Below, piece after piece: positions 15,485 to 23,325 of a DNA stretch of 48,777 nt. Positions within the stretch are counted from its first letter, which is position 1; each line of letters begins with the position of its first letter. Below the pieces are notes generated by a model. The model ran no database searches. It saw nothing but the letters and a program-made list of their open reading frames with translations, and had not been told where the DNA came from. The translations under genes and the position numbers were made by a program. Source of the stretch: a virus; IMG/VR virus record IMGVR_UViG_3300006803_000027, positions 1 to 48,777 of that record; one strand, 5' to 3'.

Positions 15485-15816
15485 ACTACAGACTTTTTAT
15501 TGACAATAAAAGGTCCCCAACCGGGGCCTTTCAGACCTTCTTCGAAACCTTCGCAAGTGGGGTGATCGAAGAAGATTGGGTGGTTGTTCGCTCATACGAT
15601 GAAGGTGTTGATATCGTCGAGGAGTTTGGTGCACCTGAGTTCGTTCAGTTCGCATACAACCTTGGTCCCGATTCGAAGAATGGCGCTGAATTTGCAGAGT
15701 ATCTCATTCAGCGCGATCGTGAAAATCTCGGTTTTCCGAAAGCATTCGCCATTCACTCTGAGGATCGTCTCGGTTCTCGCAAAATCCGAAAGCTCATGGA
15801 AGGGCACAGACTATGA
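15481..15816 (+). CDS. Cyclic-phosphate-processing receiver-like protein, atypical
   Basis: 111 residues. The start YRLFIDNKRSP, the WVVVRSYDEGVDIV segment, the central QFAYNLGP and a later FAIHSEDRLGSRKI match the layout of the short receiver-like domain (cPPR) seen in phage and RNA-repair loci, where the usual segments are LFIDDxR, FDHDLG and HS. Here the first Asp pair reads Asp-Asn and the central DHD reads YN, so key acidic residues are changed. It may be a degenerate or non-catalytic member. Family call by eye only. Confidence 0.5.
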   Translation: MNYRLFIDNKRSPTGAFQTFFETFASGVIEEDWVVVRSYDEGVDIVEEFGAPEFVQFAYNLGPDSKNGAEFAEYLIQRDRENLGFPKAFAIHSEDRLGSRKIRKLMEGHRL

Positions 15817-16184
15817 ATCGCAAGCTTCGCACCGATATGTATATGAAGGTCATTCGTGATCTTCGCAATCGCATGTCGTCAATGATCAACAAGCACACTG
15901 GACCATTCCCGAACTTCATCGGTGTGGCTTCCAACTTTTGGCGCCTCGACAACAACTTCTGTGGATCAACAACTCCACCTGAGGAAGCAGTCGAGAATGC
16001 AGCAAAATTCTTTGGAGTCGAGATTGACAATCCGATCTTCAAGCTTCGCAATCCCGATGGTTCCAAGCCTCTCATAAGTCCTTCTCTCGTAGAAATTGAA
16101 GTCGCAGTTGAGAATCTGTTGAACGAAGAACCATGGAACTTCAACGAAATCCACAAGACTCAAACACGGAAGGAAACCGCATGA
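15813..16184 (+). CDS. Unknown protein
   Basis: 123 residues, ATGA overlap. Basic N-terminus, a central region with a single Cys (NNFCGSTTPPEEAVENAAKFFGV), and an acidic helical C-terminus. The sequence looks soluble; no family recognised. Confidence 0.75.
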   Translation: MNRKLRTDMYMKVIRDLRNRMSSMINKHTGPFPNFIGVASNFWRLDNNFCGSTTPPEEAVENAAKFFGVEIDNPIFKLRNPDGSKPLISPSLVEIEVAVENLLNEEPWNFNEIHKTQTRKETA

Positions 16185-16417
16185 GTAAGGTACCAAGCGA
16201 AGAGCTCGTCCAATCATTCATTGACCGCCACAAGGTTCTCGATGAACGTACATCAGTCATCAAGAAGGACAAGTCCGAATTGATGAAAGAGGCCAAAGAA
16301 CAAGGTCTCGAGCCGAAGTATCTGCGGAAGGTCATTCGCCTTTCACGGATCGCACGCGCAAAGCGTGATGAGGACGAAACCATGACATCTCTCTATATGG
16401 AGGCAGCGGGACTATGA
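16181..16417 (+). CDS. GapR/DUF2312-like DNA-binding protein
   Basis: 78 residues from the ATG at 16181. The pattern of an N-terminal amphipathic helix with LDERTSVIKKDKSEL, then EAKEQGLEPKYLRKVIRL and a C-terminal LYMEAAGL, follows the DUF2312 family, whose cellular member GapR is an alphaproteobacterial nucleoid protein that binds overtwisted DNA ahead of replication and transcription. A phage copy could track or replace the host protein on phage DNA. It is the strongest single hint for an alphaproteobacterial host. Confidence 0.8.
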   Translation: MSKVPSEELVQSFIDRHKVLDERTSVIKKDKSELMKEAKEQGLEPKYLRKVIRLSRIARAKRDEDETMTSLYMEAAGL

Positions 16418-16593
16418 CGAGAGACGATTACCGGAAGATCCAAATGTACCTTGATGACATCGAACGCATCGAACTCATCGATAATCTCAAAAACACCACT
16501 CCAGGAATCACGATTCCGTGGTGGCTTCTCACTGTTTGTGTAATCAGTGGCGCAACCATTTGGTTCGCGACCGTCGTCTGGCTGCTTGGATAA
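16414..16593 (+). CDS. Small single-span membrane protein
   Basis: 59 residues, ATGA overlap upstream. An acidic N-terminal half (about 35 residues) is followed by one hydrophobic span rich in Trp (IPWWLLTVCVISGATIWFA) and a very short tail. The topology suggests a cytoplasmic N-terminus anchored in the inner membrane. Function unknown; a holin-like, exclusion or host-takeover role cannot be distinguished. Confidence 0.75.
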   Translation: MTRDDYRKIQMYLDDIERIELIDNLKNTTPGITIPWWLLTVCVISGATIWFATVVWLLG

Positions 16594-16603
16594 GGAGAAC
16601 TCC

Positions 16604-16855
16604 ATGTTGACGAAAGCCGAAGAGGAATGGATCAAGAAGATGCAGAAGGTCCTGGACGAGTGTCCAACTGACCGAATGACGTTCTACACGATCGGAGATC
16701 GTGATCTTGTGATCTTCAATGTGTACAAAATAAATGAGATAGAGAAATGGCTCGATTGCACAGGCCACGAATTCGGAACATGTGTCGATCGGGCGCATGC
16801 GCGAATGGGAAAGCTGAAGTTCCCTCATCTCATTCGCTCAACAGCGGGTAATTAG
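16604..16855 (+). CDS. Unknown small protein
   Basis: 83 residues from the ATG at 16604, with an AAGGAG site upstream. Mixed alpha/beta with CTGHEFGTCVDRAHARMG near the C-terminus, containing two Cys and two His that might bind a metal. No family recognised. Ends the operon before promoter P9. Confidence 0.72.
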   Translation: MLTKAEEEWIKKMQKVLDECPTDRMTFYTIGDRDLVIFNVYKINEIEKWLDCTGHEFGTCVDRAHARMGKLKFPHLIRSTAGN

Positions 16856-16868
16856 TCGAAATGAGCTG

Positions 16869-16897
16869 TTTACAATCATTCCAGATTGTGATAAGAT
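16869..16897 (+). promoter_or_regulatory. Early-type promoter P9 (gene 32)
   Basis: TTTACA, 17 bp, TAAGAT preceded by TTGTGA, upstream of the single-stranded DNA-binding protein gene. Confidence 0.82.
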
Positions 16898-16904
16898 CAA
16901 TTAG

Positions 16905-16913
16905 TCTAAAATA
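16905..16913 (+). promoter_or_regulatory. Candidate late promoter of gene 32
   Basis: TCTAAAATA at 16905-16913 matches the late motif class; together with P9 it would give gene 32 both early and late transcription, as in T4. A leader of about 60 bases follows. Confidence 0.35.
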
Positions 16914-16977
16914 GACACAATCAAAAAGGCATAGCCTACCGTGGCAAAATCAGTCCTTTCATTTACCGGAGACTACC

Positions 16978-18000
16978 ATGTCATTTTCCAACCTACGTAA
17001 GACCTCAGGCGACCTCGACGCAATGAAGGCGAAACTTCAGTCCGCGAATCGCGAGCAAGAAGAGAACTTTGTGATGGGTCGCGATCCATCGAATCAGGGT
17101 TACTCACGAGTCCGTTTGCTTCCTGCTGAAGACGGCGTCAACCACATGATCACGTACATCAAGTTCGCGTTCAAAAAAGGTTCAAAGGCCTACAACAACC
17201 TTTCTCGGCGTTCGATCGGTCTTTCTGATCCATGTCAGCAATACAAGTCTGCGCTCTGGGGAGCTGGCGATGTCAAAGGTTCTCGCGCAATTGGCAAGAA
17301 GAACATCACCAAAATGTTCGTCTACGTCTACGAAGACAAGATCGACCCGAAGAACAACGGCAAAATCCTGCCTTTCTACTCTCCACAAGCCATTCGCAAG
17401 ATGGTCGAAAATGCGATCAACCCTCCCGAGGACAAATTCGCAGAAGAACAACCGAAGCCTTTCAACCCATTCGACATCTTCGGAACGACCGGCCGCGATC
17501 TGATCATCCGTATGGTCGACAAAGAAGGGTATCCGAACTACGAACAGTCCTACTTCGCGAAGGAATCCTCTCCCTGGTTTGACGAAGCCGACGAAGCAAA
17601 ATTCGAGAAGATGTACGCCGACAACGTCAAGCCACTTGGTGACCTTCTGAAGGAAGATCGCTTCAAGAAGTACGAAGACTTGATTGCCGAATTGATCGAA
17701 GTCGTTGGTATCGACGATCCTGTCATCCAGGACACATTCGCCGACAAGATCGAAGAGTTCAATATCACTTCGAAATCCCGCGCGAAGCCGAAGGAAGACA
17801 TCAAGAGGGACGAAAAGCCGAAACCACAGCCCAAGGAAGATGAAGCTGAAAATCCGAAAGAGGGGAAGAAGTCTTCTCCGAAATCATTTAATGATGAAGC
17901 TGAATCGAAGAAGGAAGAGAAGAGCCCAACTCCTCCAACTGATGATGACAGTGGAGATGATGACGATGACGACGATTTCGACGGGTTCGATTTCGACTAA
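16978..18000 (+). CDS. 32: Single-stranded DNA-binding protein, gp32-like
   Basis: 340 residues. The N-terminal segment with basic Lys/Arg/Gln residues, the OB-fold region with INPPEDKF and FDIFGTTGRDLIIRM, and a long Asp/Glu-rich C-terminal tail ending in FDGFDFD match T4 gp32 and cyanophage gp32. It coats single-stranded DNA and recruits the primase, UvsY and other replication proteins through the acidic tail. T4 gp32 (301 residues) holds a zinc in a His-Cys3 site; here only one Cys is visible in that region (SDPCQQYK), so the zinc site appears lost. A strong terminator follows. Confidence 0.9.
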   Translation: MSFSNLRKTSGDLDAMKAKLQSANREQEENFVMGRDPSNQGYSRVRLLPAEDGVNHMITYIKFAFKKGSKAYNNLSRRSIGLSDPCQQYKSALWGAGDVKGSRAIGKKNITKMFVYVYEDKIDPKNNGKILPFYSPQAIRKMVENAINPPEDKFAEEQPKPFNPFDIFGTTGRDLIIRMVDKEGYPNYEQSYFAKESSPWFDEADEAKFEKMYADNVKPLGDLLKEDRFKKYEDLIAELIEVVGIDDPVIQDTFADKIEEFNITSKSRAKPKEDIKRDEKPKPQPKEDEAENPKEGKKSSPKSFNDEAESKKEEKSPTPPTDDDSGDDDDDDDFDGFDFD

Positions 18001-18023
18001 TCACACCATCTGTTGACGAAACG

Positions 18024-18050
18024 AAGGGTTGCAATTTGTTTGCAACCCTT
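18024..18050 (+). terminator. Hairpin terminator after gene 32
   Basis: AAGGGTTGCAA (18024-18034) pairs perfectly with TTGCAACCCTT (18040-18050) around a five-base loop; followed by TGCACTTTCT, only moderately T-rich. Confidence 0.85.
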
Positions 18051-18062
18051 TGCACTTTCTAG

Positions 18063-18091
18063 TGTACAAAGTGTGCCCCATATGATATTCT
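18063..18091 (+). promoter_or_regulatory. Early-type promoter P10
   Basis: TGTACA, 17 bp, TATTCT preceded by ATATGA. The common leader AACTATAAACAAAGGA follows two bases later at 18094-18109. Confidence 0.9.
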
Positions 18092-18118
18092 TAAACTATA
18101 AACAAAGGAGAATATCAA

Positions 18119-18490
18119 ATGCAACAAACTCGTGTCCTCGCAGATTTTCCTGGATTGCTCGTTATGAGCAACTTCAAAGGAAATGAATTGCTTGAACTTC
18201 GTCCGAAAGCTGGATATGAAGATATTAAGCTTCGTACGACCGCAACTTCAATTTGCATCAAGTCGTTCCCTCGTGACAATCACGAATGGATTCGTCAGTT
18301 CACCATCGGCCACGATGTCGAAAGTGGATATTGGACCTACTCCAATGCATCAATGATCAGTGACTCTCATCAAGAACGGACTGTCGCATTTGGTTTCGAA
18401 CTCAATGATGAGATCGTTCTCGACGGAAAGACCTTCAAGATCGTTCAAGCACCTAACCAAAACATCGCACTCGAGGAAGTCACAACATGA
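18119..18490 (+). CDS. Unknown protein, first gene of the gp55-46/47 operon
   Basis: 123 residues with a strong AAAGGAG site from the common leader. Predicted mostly beta (LLELRPKAG, KIVQAPNQNIALEEV). It has no signal peptide and no recognised motif. Its last codons overlap the NADAR gene start. Confidence 0.75.
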   Translation: MQQTRVLADFPGLLVMSNFKGNELLELRPKAGYEDIKLRTTATSICIKSFPRDNHEWIRQFTIGHDVESGYWTYSNASMISDSHQERTVAFGFELNDEIVLDGKTFKIVQAPNQNIALEEVTT

Positions 18491-18924
18491 TTTCAAGCTT
18501 TCGAGGGGAATTCCAGTTCCTCTCAAACTTTCACCCTTGCAAAGTCCGGCACTTATCGCTGGATTTTGTGTCTTCTGAACATGCTTACGCTGCGTCAAAG
18601 ACCCATGACAGAGAGGTGCAGATCGCGATCTCACTTCTTCCCACTGCTGGAAAGGCAAAGCGTTTCTACCGCAAGACTCAAAATTTGATTCGGAGTGACT
18701 GGTGCCAAATCAAGATCGCTATCATGACTTCCATCATAGAAAAGAAGTTCAGTCAGAACCCAGACCTCGCAAAAATGCTGACGGAAACGGGAGAGGAAGA
18801 GTTGGTTGAAGGTAACGTTTGGAATGACAAGTTTTGGGGCCAATGCCCAATCGGAGATGGACAGAATCATCTCGGAAACATACTCATGAGAGTGAGATTC
18901 GAAATTCAAGAGGGGATTCTATGA
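18487..18924 (+). CDS. NADAR (YbiA-like) family N-glycosidase
   Basis: 145 residues. The family pattern is clear: FLSNFHPC at the start, SSEHAYAASK near residue 30, TAGKAKRFYRK near residue 53, then TGEEELVEG, FWGQCPIGDGQNHLGNILM near the end. YbiA/NADAR proteins cleave N-glycosidic bonds of ADP-ribosylated or riboflavin-pathway substrates; some members remove ADP-ribose from guanine in DNA and neutralise DarT-type toxins. In a phage it is a good candidate for an anti-defence or NAD-salvage enzyme. The gene sits among core transcription and recombination genes, overlapping neighbours only by ATGA. Confidence 0.88.
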   Translation: MISSFRGEFQFLSNFHPCKVRHLSLDFVSSEHAYAASKTHDREVQIAISLLPTAGKAKRFYRKTQNLIRSDWCQIKIAIMTSIIEKKFSQNPDLAKMLTETGEEELVEGNVWNDKFWGQCPIGDGQNHLGNILMRVRFEIQEGIL

Positions 18925-19556
18925 GAAAACGATCAGCCCATTACGTTGACGGAAAAAAGCTCACATCCGTGCTGAACGATTACGTTGAAAGACGTGATGC
19001 AGCAAGAGAAAATGGGACAGAGGAACCGAAAATTCCCGAGTATGTCGGGGATTGCATTATCAGGATTGCACGTAACTATGCTCGGTCGTACAAGTGGCAA
19101 CGAATTCCACTTCGCGAACGTGATGACCTGATTTCGAGTGCCTGTCTGGTTGCCATCAATGCGATTCAGAACAAGTACGATCCTTCGAAGATGGCTTCAG
19201 GATCAGCTTTCTCATTCCTCACAACGACGGTCTACTACGGGTTTCTCGGAGTTGTGAACAAAGCACAGAAACAGATGAACTTGCAGACTCGCTACACTGG
19301 AGCCTTCATGGATGGTCAAACAGACATTGGAGTCGATCCGTCGCATCAACAATTCTACAATGCTTCGCTTGTGGACATTCGCAAGCTCGCTGACAACTAC
19401 AAATCGGACGAGGAATCGGACAAAGACCTCAATTACGCGAAGCAATACAGCGATCGCCTCAGGAAAGAGAAAAAGGAGAGTGAAATCATGAAAAAACGTG
19501 AAGCTGAAGAGAAGCGTGCAGCAGAAGCCATCAAGGATGAAGGAAATCCATCATGA
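18921..19556 (+). CDS. 55: Late sigma factor, gp55-like
   Basis: 211 residues from the ATG at 18921, abutting the NADAR gene. YVDGKKLTSVLNDYV at the start and a sigma-2-like segment (RDDLISSACLVAINAIQNKYDPS, then SAFSFLTTTVYYGFLGVVNKAQK) match T4-type gp55, which directs polymerase to short late promoters lacking a -35. T4 gp55 (185 residues) ends with a hydrophobic clamp-binding tail; here the end is a charged helix with no such tail visible. Co-transcribed with genes 47 and 46. Confidence 0.9.
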   Translation: MRKRSAHYVDGKKLTSVLNDYVERRDAARENGTEEPKIPEYVGDCIIRIARNYARSYKWQRIPLRERDDLISSACLVAINAIQNKYDPSKMASGSAFSFLTTTVYYGFLGVVNKAQKQMNLQTRYTGAFMDGQTDIGVDPSHQQFYNASLVDIRKLADNYKSDEESDKDLNYAKQYSDRLRKEKKESEIMKKREAEEKRAAEAIKDEGNPS

Positions 19557-20542
19557 ATGGAATTGCAGTCCTGACCGATCTTCATATCGGGAAAGACAAC
19601 GATTCTGCACTTTTCGCAGATGCCTTTCTCGAATTCGTCACATTCTTCGTCAAAAACGTTCCTAAAGATGTTCGAACTCTCGTCATCAATGGAGACACCA
19701 CACAAAATTACGCTGTGACTCCGCGAACGTCAGCAACATTTCGTAAATTCGCAGGTCTCATTCGTGACCGTTTCGACCATGTGATCTTCAATGTCGGCAA
19801 CCATGACATCAAGGGCCGATCAGTCACTACTGAAAGCTCGATCGATTCGCTTACCTCATTCGGTGAAACTCGAATTCTCGGCAATGACACAAAGATTTCG
19901 ATTACCACGACGGTAACTGAGTTCATCAAGCCGTTCGAGTTCATCGTCTATCCCTACAACACCTTCACACAAAAAACGCTTGATGTATCGATGCTGGAAC
20001 CAGTGTACGCATTCACACACCAGGACAATAGCTCGAAGCTGCAAGCTGATGGCATCACTATTCTGAATGGTCACGTCCACCAGCGAGGAAAACTCGGAAA
20101 CGTCTACAACCTTGGTGTTGGCTATCAGCTTGGTTCTGAACAGAGTGTCGAACATCTTGGTTTTCACATTGCGTGGGAAGACGGAAGGTTGGAGCACATT
20201 CACTATCCTCAATCACCGATGTTCATTCGAGTTGCCATCAACAACAACCGCATCGACAATGAACATGCCGTCAAATGGATTTCGGCAAATCGGGATGCAT
20301 TGAAGAAAGCTCATTCGATCGTCGTAAAAGTCGACCATGACACGTCGAAAGCCAATCTTGAGAAGTTCAAGGGTGTGCTTTCGACGATCAACTCGAACTT
20401 CGAAATCATCGACGAGGTCAAGTTTGTGATCGACATCGACGAATCAACTGAAACCCGAAACTGCATTGTTGTTCAGAAGGAAATCCTTTCCGTCGACACT
20501 CACGAGAAGCTTCAAGAAATCCACACGGAGGCTACCCAATGA
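19553..20542 (+). CDS. 47: Recombination nuclease subunit gp47 (Mre11/SbcD-like)
   Basis: 329 residues, ATGA overlaps on both sides. Mre11-type phosphoesterase motifs are present: TDLHIG near residue 8, INGDTTQ near residue 45, VGNHDIKG near residue 81 and NGHVHQRG near residue 172. With gp46 it forms the exonuclease complex that resects DNA ends for recombination-dependent replication and degrades host DNA in T4. Length is close to T4 gp47 (339). Confidence 0.95.
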   Translation: MNGIAVLTDLHIGKDNDSALFADAFLEFVTFFVKNVPKDVRTLVINGDTTQNYAVTPRTSATFRKFAGLIRDRFDHVIFNVGNHDIKGRSVTTESSIDSLTSFGETRILGNDTKISITTTVTEFIKPFEFIVYPYNTFTQKTLDVSMLEPVYAFTHQDNSSKLQADGITILNGHVHQRGKLGNVYNLGVGYQLGSEQSVEHLGFHIAWEDGRLEHIHYPQSPMFIRVAINNNRIDNEHAVKWISANRDALKKAHSIVVKVDHDTSKANLEKFKGVLSTINSNFEIIDEVKFVIDIDESTETRNCIVVQKEILSVDTHEKLQEIHTEATQ

Positions 20543-22146
20543 GACTCGAATTCCGTCAAATCAACATCAGGAACTTCCTGTCGTATGGCAATACACCGAC
20601 AGTCGTTGATCTCTCGAAATACCCAGTGACGATTATCCAGGCCGACAATGGTCGAGGAAAGACCGCATTGATCTTCGACTCGATCTTCTTTGCATTGTAC
20701 GGCTCTCCTTTGCGTGACATCAAGAAAGGTGGAATCGCGAACTTCATCAATGGAAAGGACTGTGTTGTCGAGCTCGAGATTGGAGTCGGCACGTCAGATG
20801 TCACTATTGTCCGTGGAACACGTCCTGACAAGTTCCAGGTTACTGTCAACGGGGATGAAGTTTGGACCGATATGAAGATCATTGACAAACAGAAAGCTCT
20901 CAATGACCTGATCGCGGTTTCGAAATCTGTTGTTGAGCAGATCATCTTCATCGGCACGAAGAATACTCCTTTCATGCAGCGAACGACTGCAAGTCGCAGA
21001 GGTTTCGTCGAGTTCATTCTCGATCTACAAATCTCCAGTCGCATGAACGACATCGCGAAAGGCAAGATCAAGCGTCTAAATTCGACTCTTTCTGACAACG
21101 AGTTCGAAACGAATCGAGCTCGAACAATGCTTGAAACCCATTCGAGTCTCCTCGATTCATGTCGTGTTCCCGATCAAGACCTCATCAAGGAGCTCGAAGA
21201 GTTCATCGAAGCCAATGCTCCTCGACTCGAAAAAGGTCAAGAGAAGCTTGAACAGATTTCATCATCCGTTAAAGATGCTGGAATGAAGATGAACAGTGCT
21301 CGAATGAAACTGACGTTGCTTACACAAGAGCTTGAACAACTTGAGTCAGCATCTGAGAAAGGTGTTTGTCCCACATGTGGAGCTGATCACACTGTTGACG
21401 AATCAGATTTGAATCGGATACGTTCATCAATTACCGAGTCGCAGAAAGAGGTCGAGAGCTGTGTGAGTGAATACGATGTTCTTCTCGAAAAGAAGAATGC
21501 TCTTGAAGGCAAGGTTGAAGCCGCAAGATCGACTATTCGCGACAAGAGAGATGCTTTGAAAGTCGAAAGTTCATACAGTAATGATCAAGCTGATGATCTG
21601 AAGGTGAAGATCAAGGAGTCCGAAGAGAAAATCGCAGAACTTTCGACTCAATGGGAAATCCTCACAACTGACATTGCTGAGTACTCGACGATTCAGAAGT
21701 CGCTGCAGAAAGGTGAAGCCAAATCTGTCATCATATCCGAATACATTCCGTTTATCAATGAGCGGGTCAATGGGTATCTCGATCGATTCGGTATTCCACT
21801 GCTGATCGAGTTCGATTCCGAGTTCAACGAGAGCTTTCGTTCTCGTTATCGCGATTCTGCCTCATACGAGAACTTCTCAACTGGCGAACAGGCGATGATC
21901 GATCTCTGTATGCTTCTTACATGGCGTGATCTCGCAGAGAAGTTGACATCAGTCAGCACGAATCTGTTGGTCATCGATGAATACGGCAACAACCTCTCAG
22001 ATGTGAACGTCATCCGCATGAACGATGTTGTCAAATCGCTTGAAGGCATGAACTTCTTTGGTATGACTCCGAAATTCGGCTTCTCTGATCACTTCGATCA
22101 CACCATCACCATCGAGAAAGAGCAGAACTTCTCTGTCATCAAGTAA
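20539..22146 (+). CDS. 46: Recombination ATPase subunit gp46 (Rad50/SbcC-like)
   Basis: 535 residues. Walker A is ADNGRGKTA with Lys41; a zinc hook CPTC is at Cys277/Cys280 between long coiled coils; the C-terminal half has the signature FSTGEQAMIDL and Walker B LLVIDEYGNNL. It drives the gp47 nuclease in ATP-dependent DNA-end processing. Length and order (47 then 46) match T4 (560 residues). Translationally coupled to gene 47. Confidence 0.95.
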   Translation: MRLEFRQINIRNFLSYGNTPTVVDLSKYPVTIIQADNGRGKTALIFDSIFFALYGSPLRDIKKGGIANFINGKDCVVELEIGVGTSDVTIVRGTRPDKFQVTVNGDEVWTDMKIIDKQKALNDLIAVSKSVVEQIIFIGTKNTPFMQRTTASRRGFVEFILDLQISSRMNDIAKGKIKRLNSTLSDNEFETNRARTMLETHSSLLDSCRVPDQDLIKELEEFIEANAPRLEKGQEKLEQISSSVKDAGMKMNSARMKLTLLTQELEQLESASEKGVCPTCGADHTVDESDLNRIRSSITESQKEVESCVSEYDVLLEKKNALEGKVEAARSTIRDKRDALKVESSYSNDQADDLKVKIKESEEKIAELSTQWEILTTDIAEYSTIQKSLQKGEAKSVIISEYIPFINERVNGYLDRFGIPLLIEFDSEFNESFRSRYRDSASYENFSTGEQAMIDLCMLLTWRDLAEKLTSVSTNLLVIDEYGNNLSDVNVIRMNDVVKSLEGMNFFGMTPKFGFSDHFDHTITIEKEQNFSVIK

Positions 22147-22156
22147 GGAAGACGAA

Positions 22157-22558
22157 ATGGAAAGAACTCACCCACAGACCATACAGAATGCCACGAATAG
22201 AGAGCTCGCTGAATTGATCAAGGAGCTTGAGACTCATCAGGATGCTCTCATCAGATGTCTTAATCCATTTGCGCTTGTGTGTGTCTTGGATTCGATTGAA
22301 GACGAGCGCATCGCTACCGTTACTGCACAATTCACCAAGAAGGAAGCTCACAACTTCAACAATCTCATCGAAGCCAATGGTCTACCAATCAAGAAGGCAG
22401 ACCTCGAGAGAGGCTTCGACTTTCCGAACCACACCTTGTCGCTTGATGGCATTCGCTGTGGACATTTTCGTGATGCCGCAAAGCTTATCACCTCCATCAC
22501 AGGAAATAAGCCGTCAAGGGTGCACAAAGATGTGTACAAGACAGACCTTTCGTGTTAA
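22157..22558 (+). CDS. Unknown protein between genes 46 and 45
   Basis: 133 residues, 10 bases after gene 46, with a GGAAG site. The N-terminal third is helical and acidic; a segment CGHFRDAAKLITSITG lies near the end. No family recognised. Promoter P11 overlaps its last codons. Confidence 0.72.
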   Translation: MERTHPQTIQNATNRELAELIKELETHQDALIRCLNPFALVCVLDSIEDERIATVTAQFTKKEAHNFNNLIEANGLPIKKADLERGFDFPNHTLSLDGIRCGHFRDAAKLITSITGNKPSRVHKDVYKTDLSC

Positions 22559-22561
22559 AAT
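22533..22561 (+). promoter_or_regulatory. Early-type promoter P11 (sliding clamp operon)
   Basis: TGTACA, 17 bp, TAAAAT. The -10 region reads TGTTAAAATG, so it also fits the late motif class; the site may serve both polymerase forms. It overlaps the stop of the previous gene. Confidence 0.75.
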
Positions 22562-22602
22562 GAACTATCAAACCTAAACTCCAATGAAAAGAAAGTAAGC
22601 AC

Positions 22603-23325
22603 ATGAGCTACAAATTCCAAAAAGCCGTTATTGAGACGTTGGCGCACTTCAAAGGTTTCTCGAATGCGACCGTGATCTATCCAGGAAAAGCCATCTGTGC
22701 TTCCTCCGAAACGAAGTCAGTGACCGGTCATTCGGATGTTAACGTTGAACTGCCTGACACCGTCAATGAGGAAGTCGGTCTGCCCATCTGGGATATCAAG
22801 GCATTCCATTCTATCATCGAACTGTTCGAAGGCACTGGCGGATACAACGCCGAGTTCCAAGAAGATCGTGTTGTCTTCAAGTCCGATGACGGCAAATTCA
22901 CACAGGAATACTTCCTGAGCGAACCATCCTTGCTGGAAGGCATTGCGCCGAAACCTGAAAAGGTCGAGAAGTATCTCAGTATGGAACCACTCATGTCGTT
23001 CGACCTCGAAGAAGACACATTGAAGACGTTCGAAAAAGGTCGCAAGACTTCTTCATGCAACACGATCGGCATTCGCTCAATCGGTGGCAAGATCGTTCTG
23101 TACTCTGCGGATGTTGATGACCAAGGCAATGAAGTGAAAAACTCGTCGGTCTTCCGTTTCAACACAAACGTCGACACGAACAACGACTTCACCCTCGGGT
23201 TCTCTCGTGAAGCATTCCATGTTCTTCCAGGCGACTACACTGTACGAATCCACAACAAGTTCGTGGTATTCAAAGGCAAGGTCATCTCGTATGTCTTCTC
23301 GATCGCCAACTGGAGTGAAGTGTAA
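22603..23325 (+). CDS. 45: DNA polymerase sliding clamp, gp45-like
   Basis: 240 residues; T4 gp45 is 228. The two-domain beta-rich pattern fits: an N-terminal helix with TLAHFKGFSNATVIY, central IWDIKAFHSIIELF, and a C-terminal FSREAFHVLPGDYTVRIHNKFVVFK. The trimeric ring tethers the polymerase and in T4 also activates late transcription through gp33 and gp55. No clamp-loader genes (44, 62) are recognisable next to it, unlike in T4. Confidence 0.85.
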   Translation: MSYKFQKAVIETLAHFKGFSNATVIYPGKAICASSETKSVTGHSDVNVELPDTVNEEVGLPIWDIKAFHSIIELFEGTGGYNAEFQEDRVVFKSDDGKFTQEYFLSEPSLLEGIAPKPEKVEKYLSMEPLMSFDLEEDTLKTFEKGRKTSSCNTIGIRSIGGKIVLYSADVDDQGNEVKNSSVFRFNTNVDTNNDFTLGFSREAFHVLPGDYTVRIHNKFVVFKGKVISYVFSIANWSEV

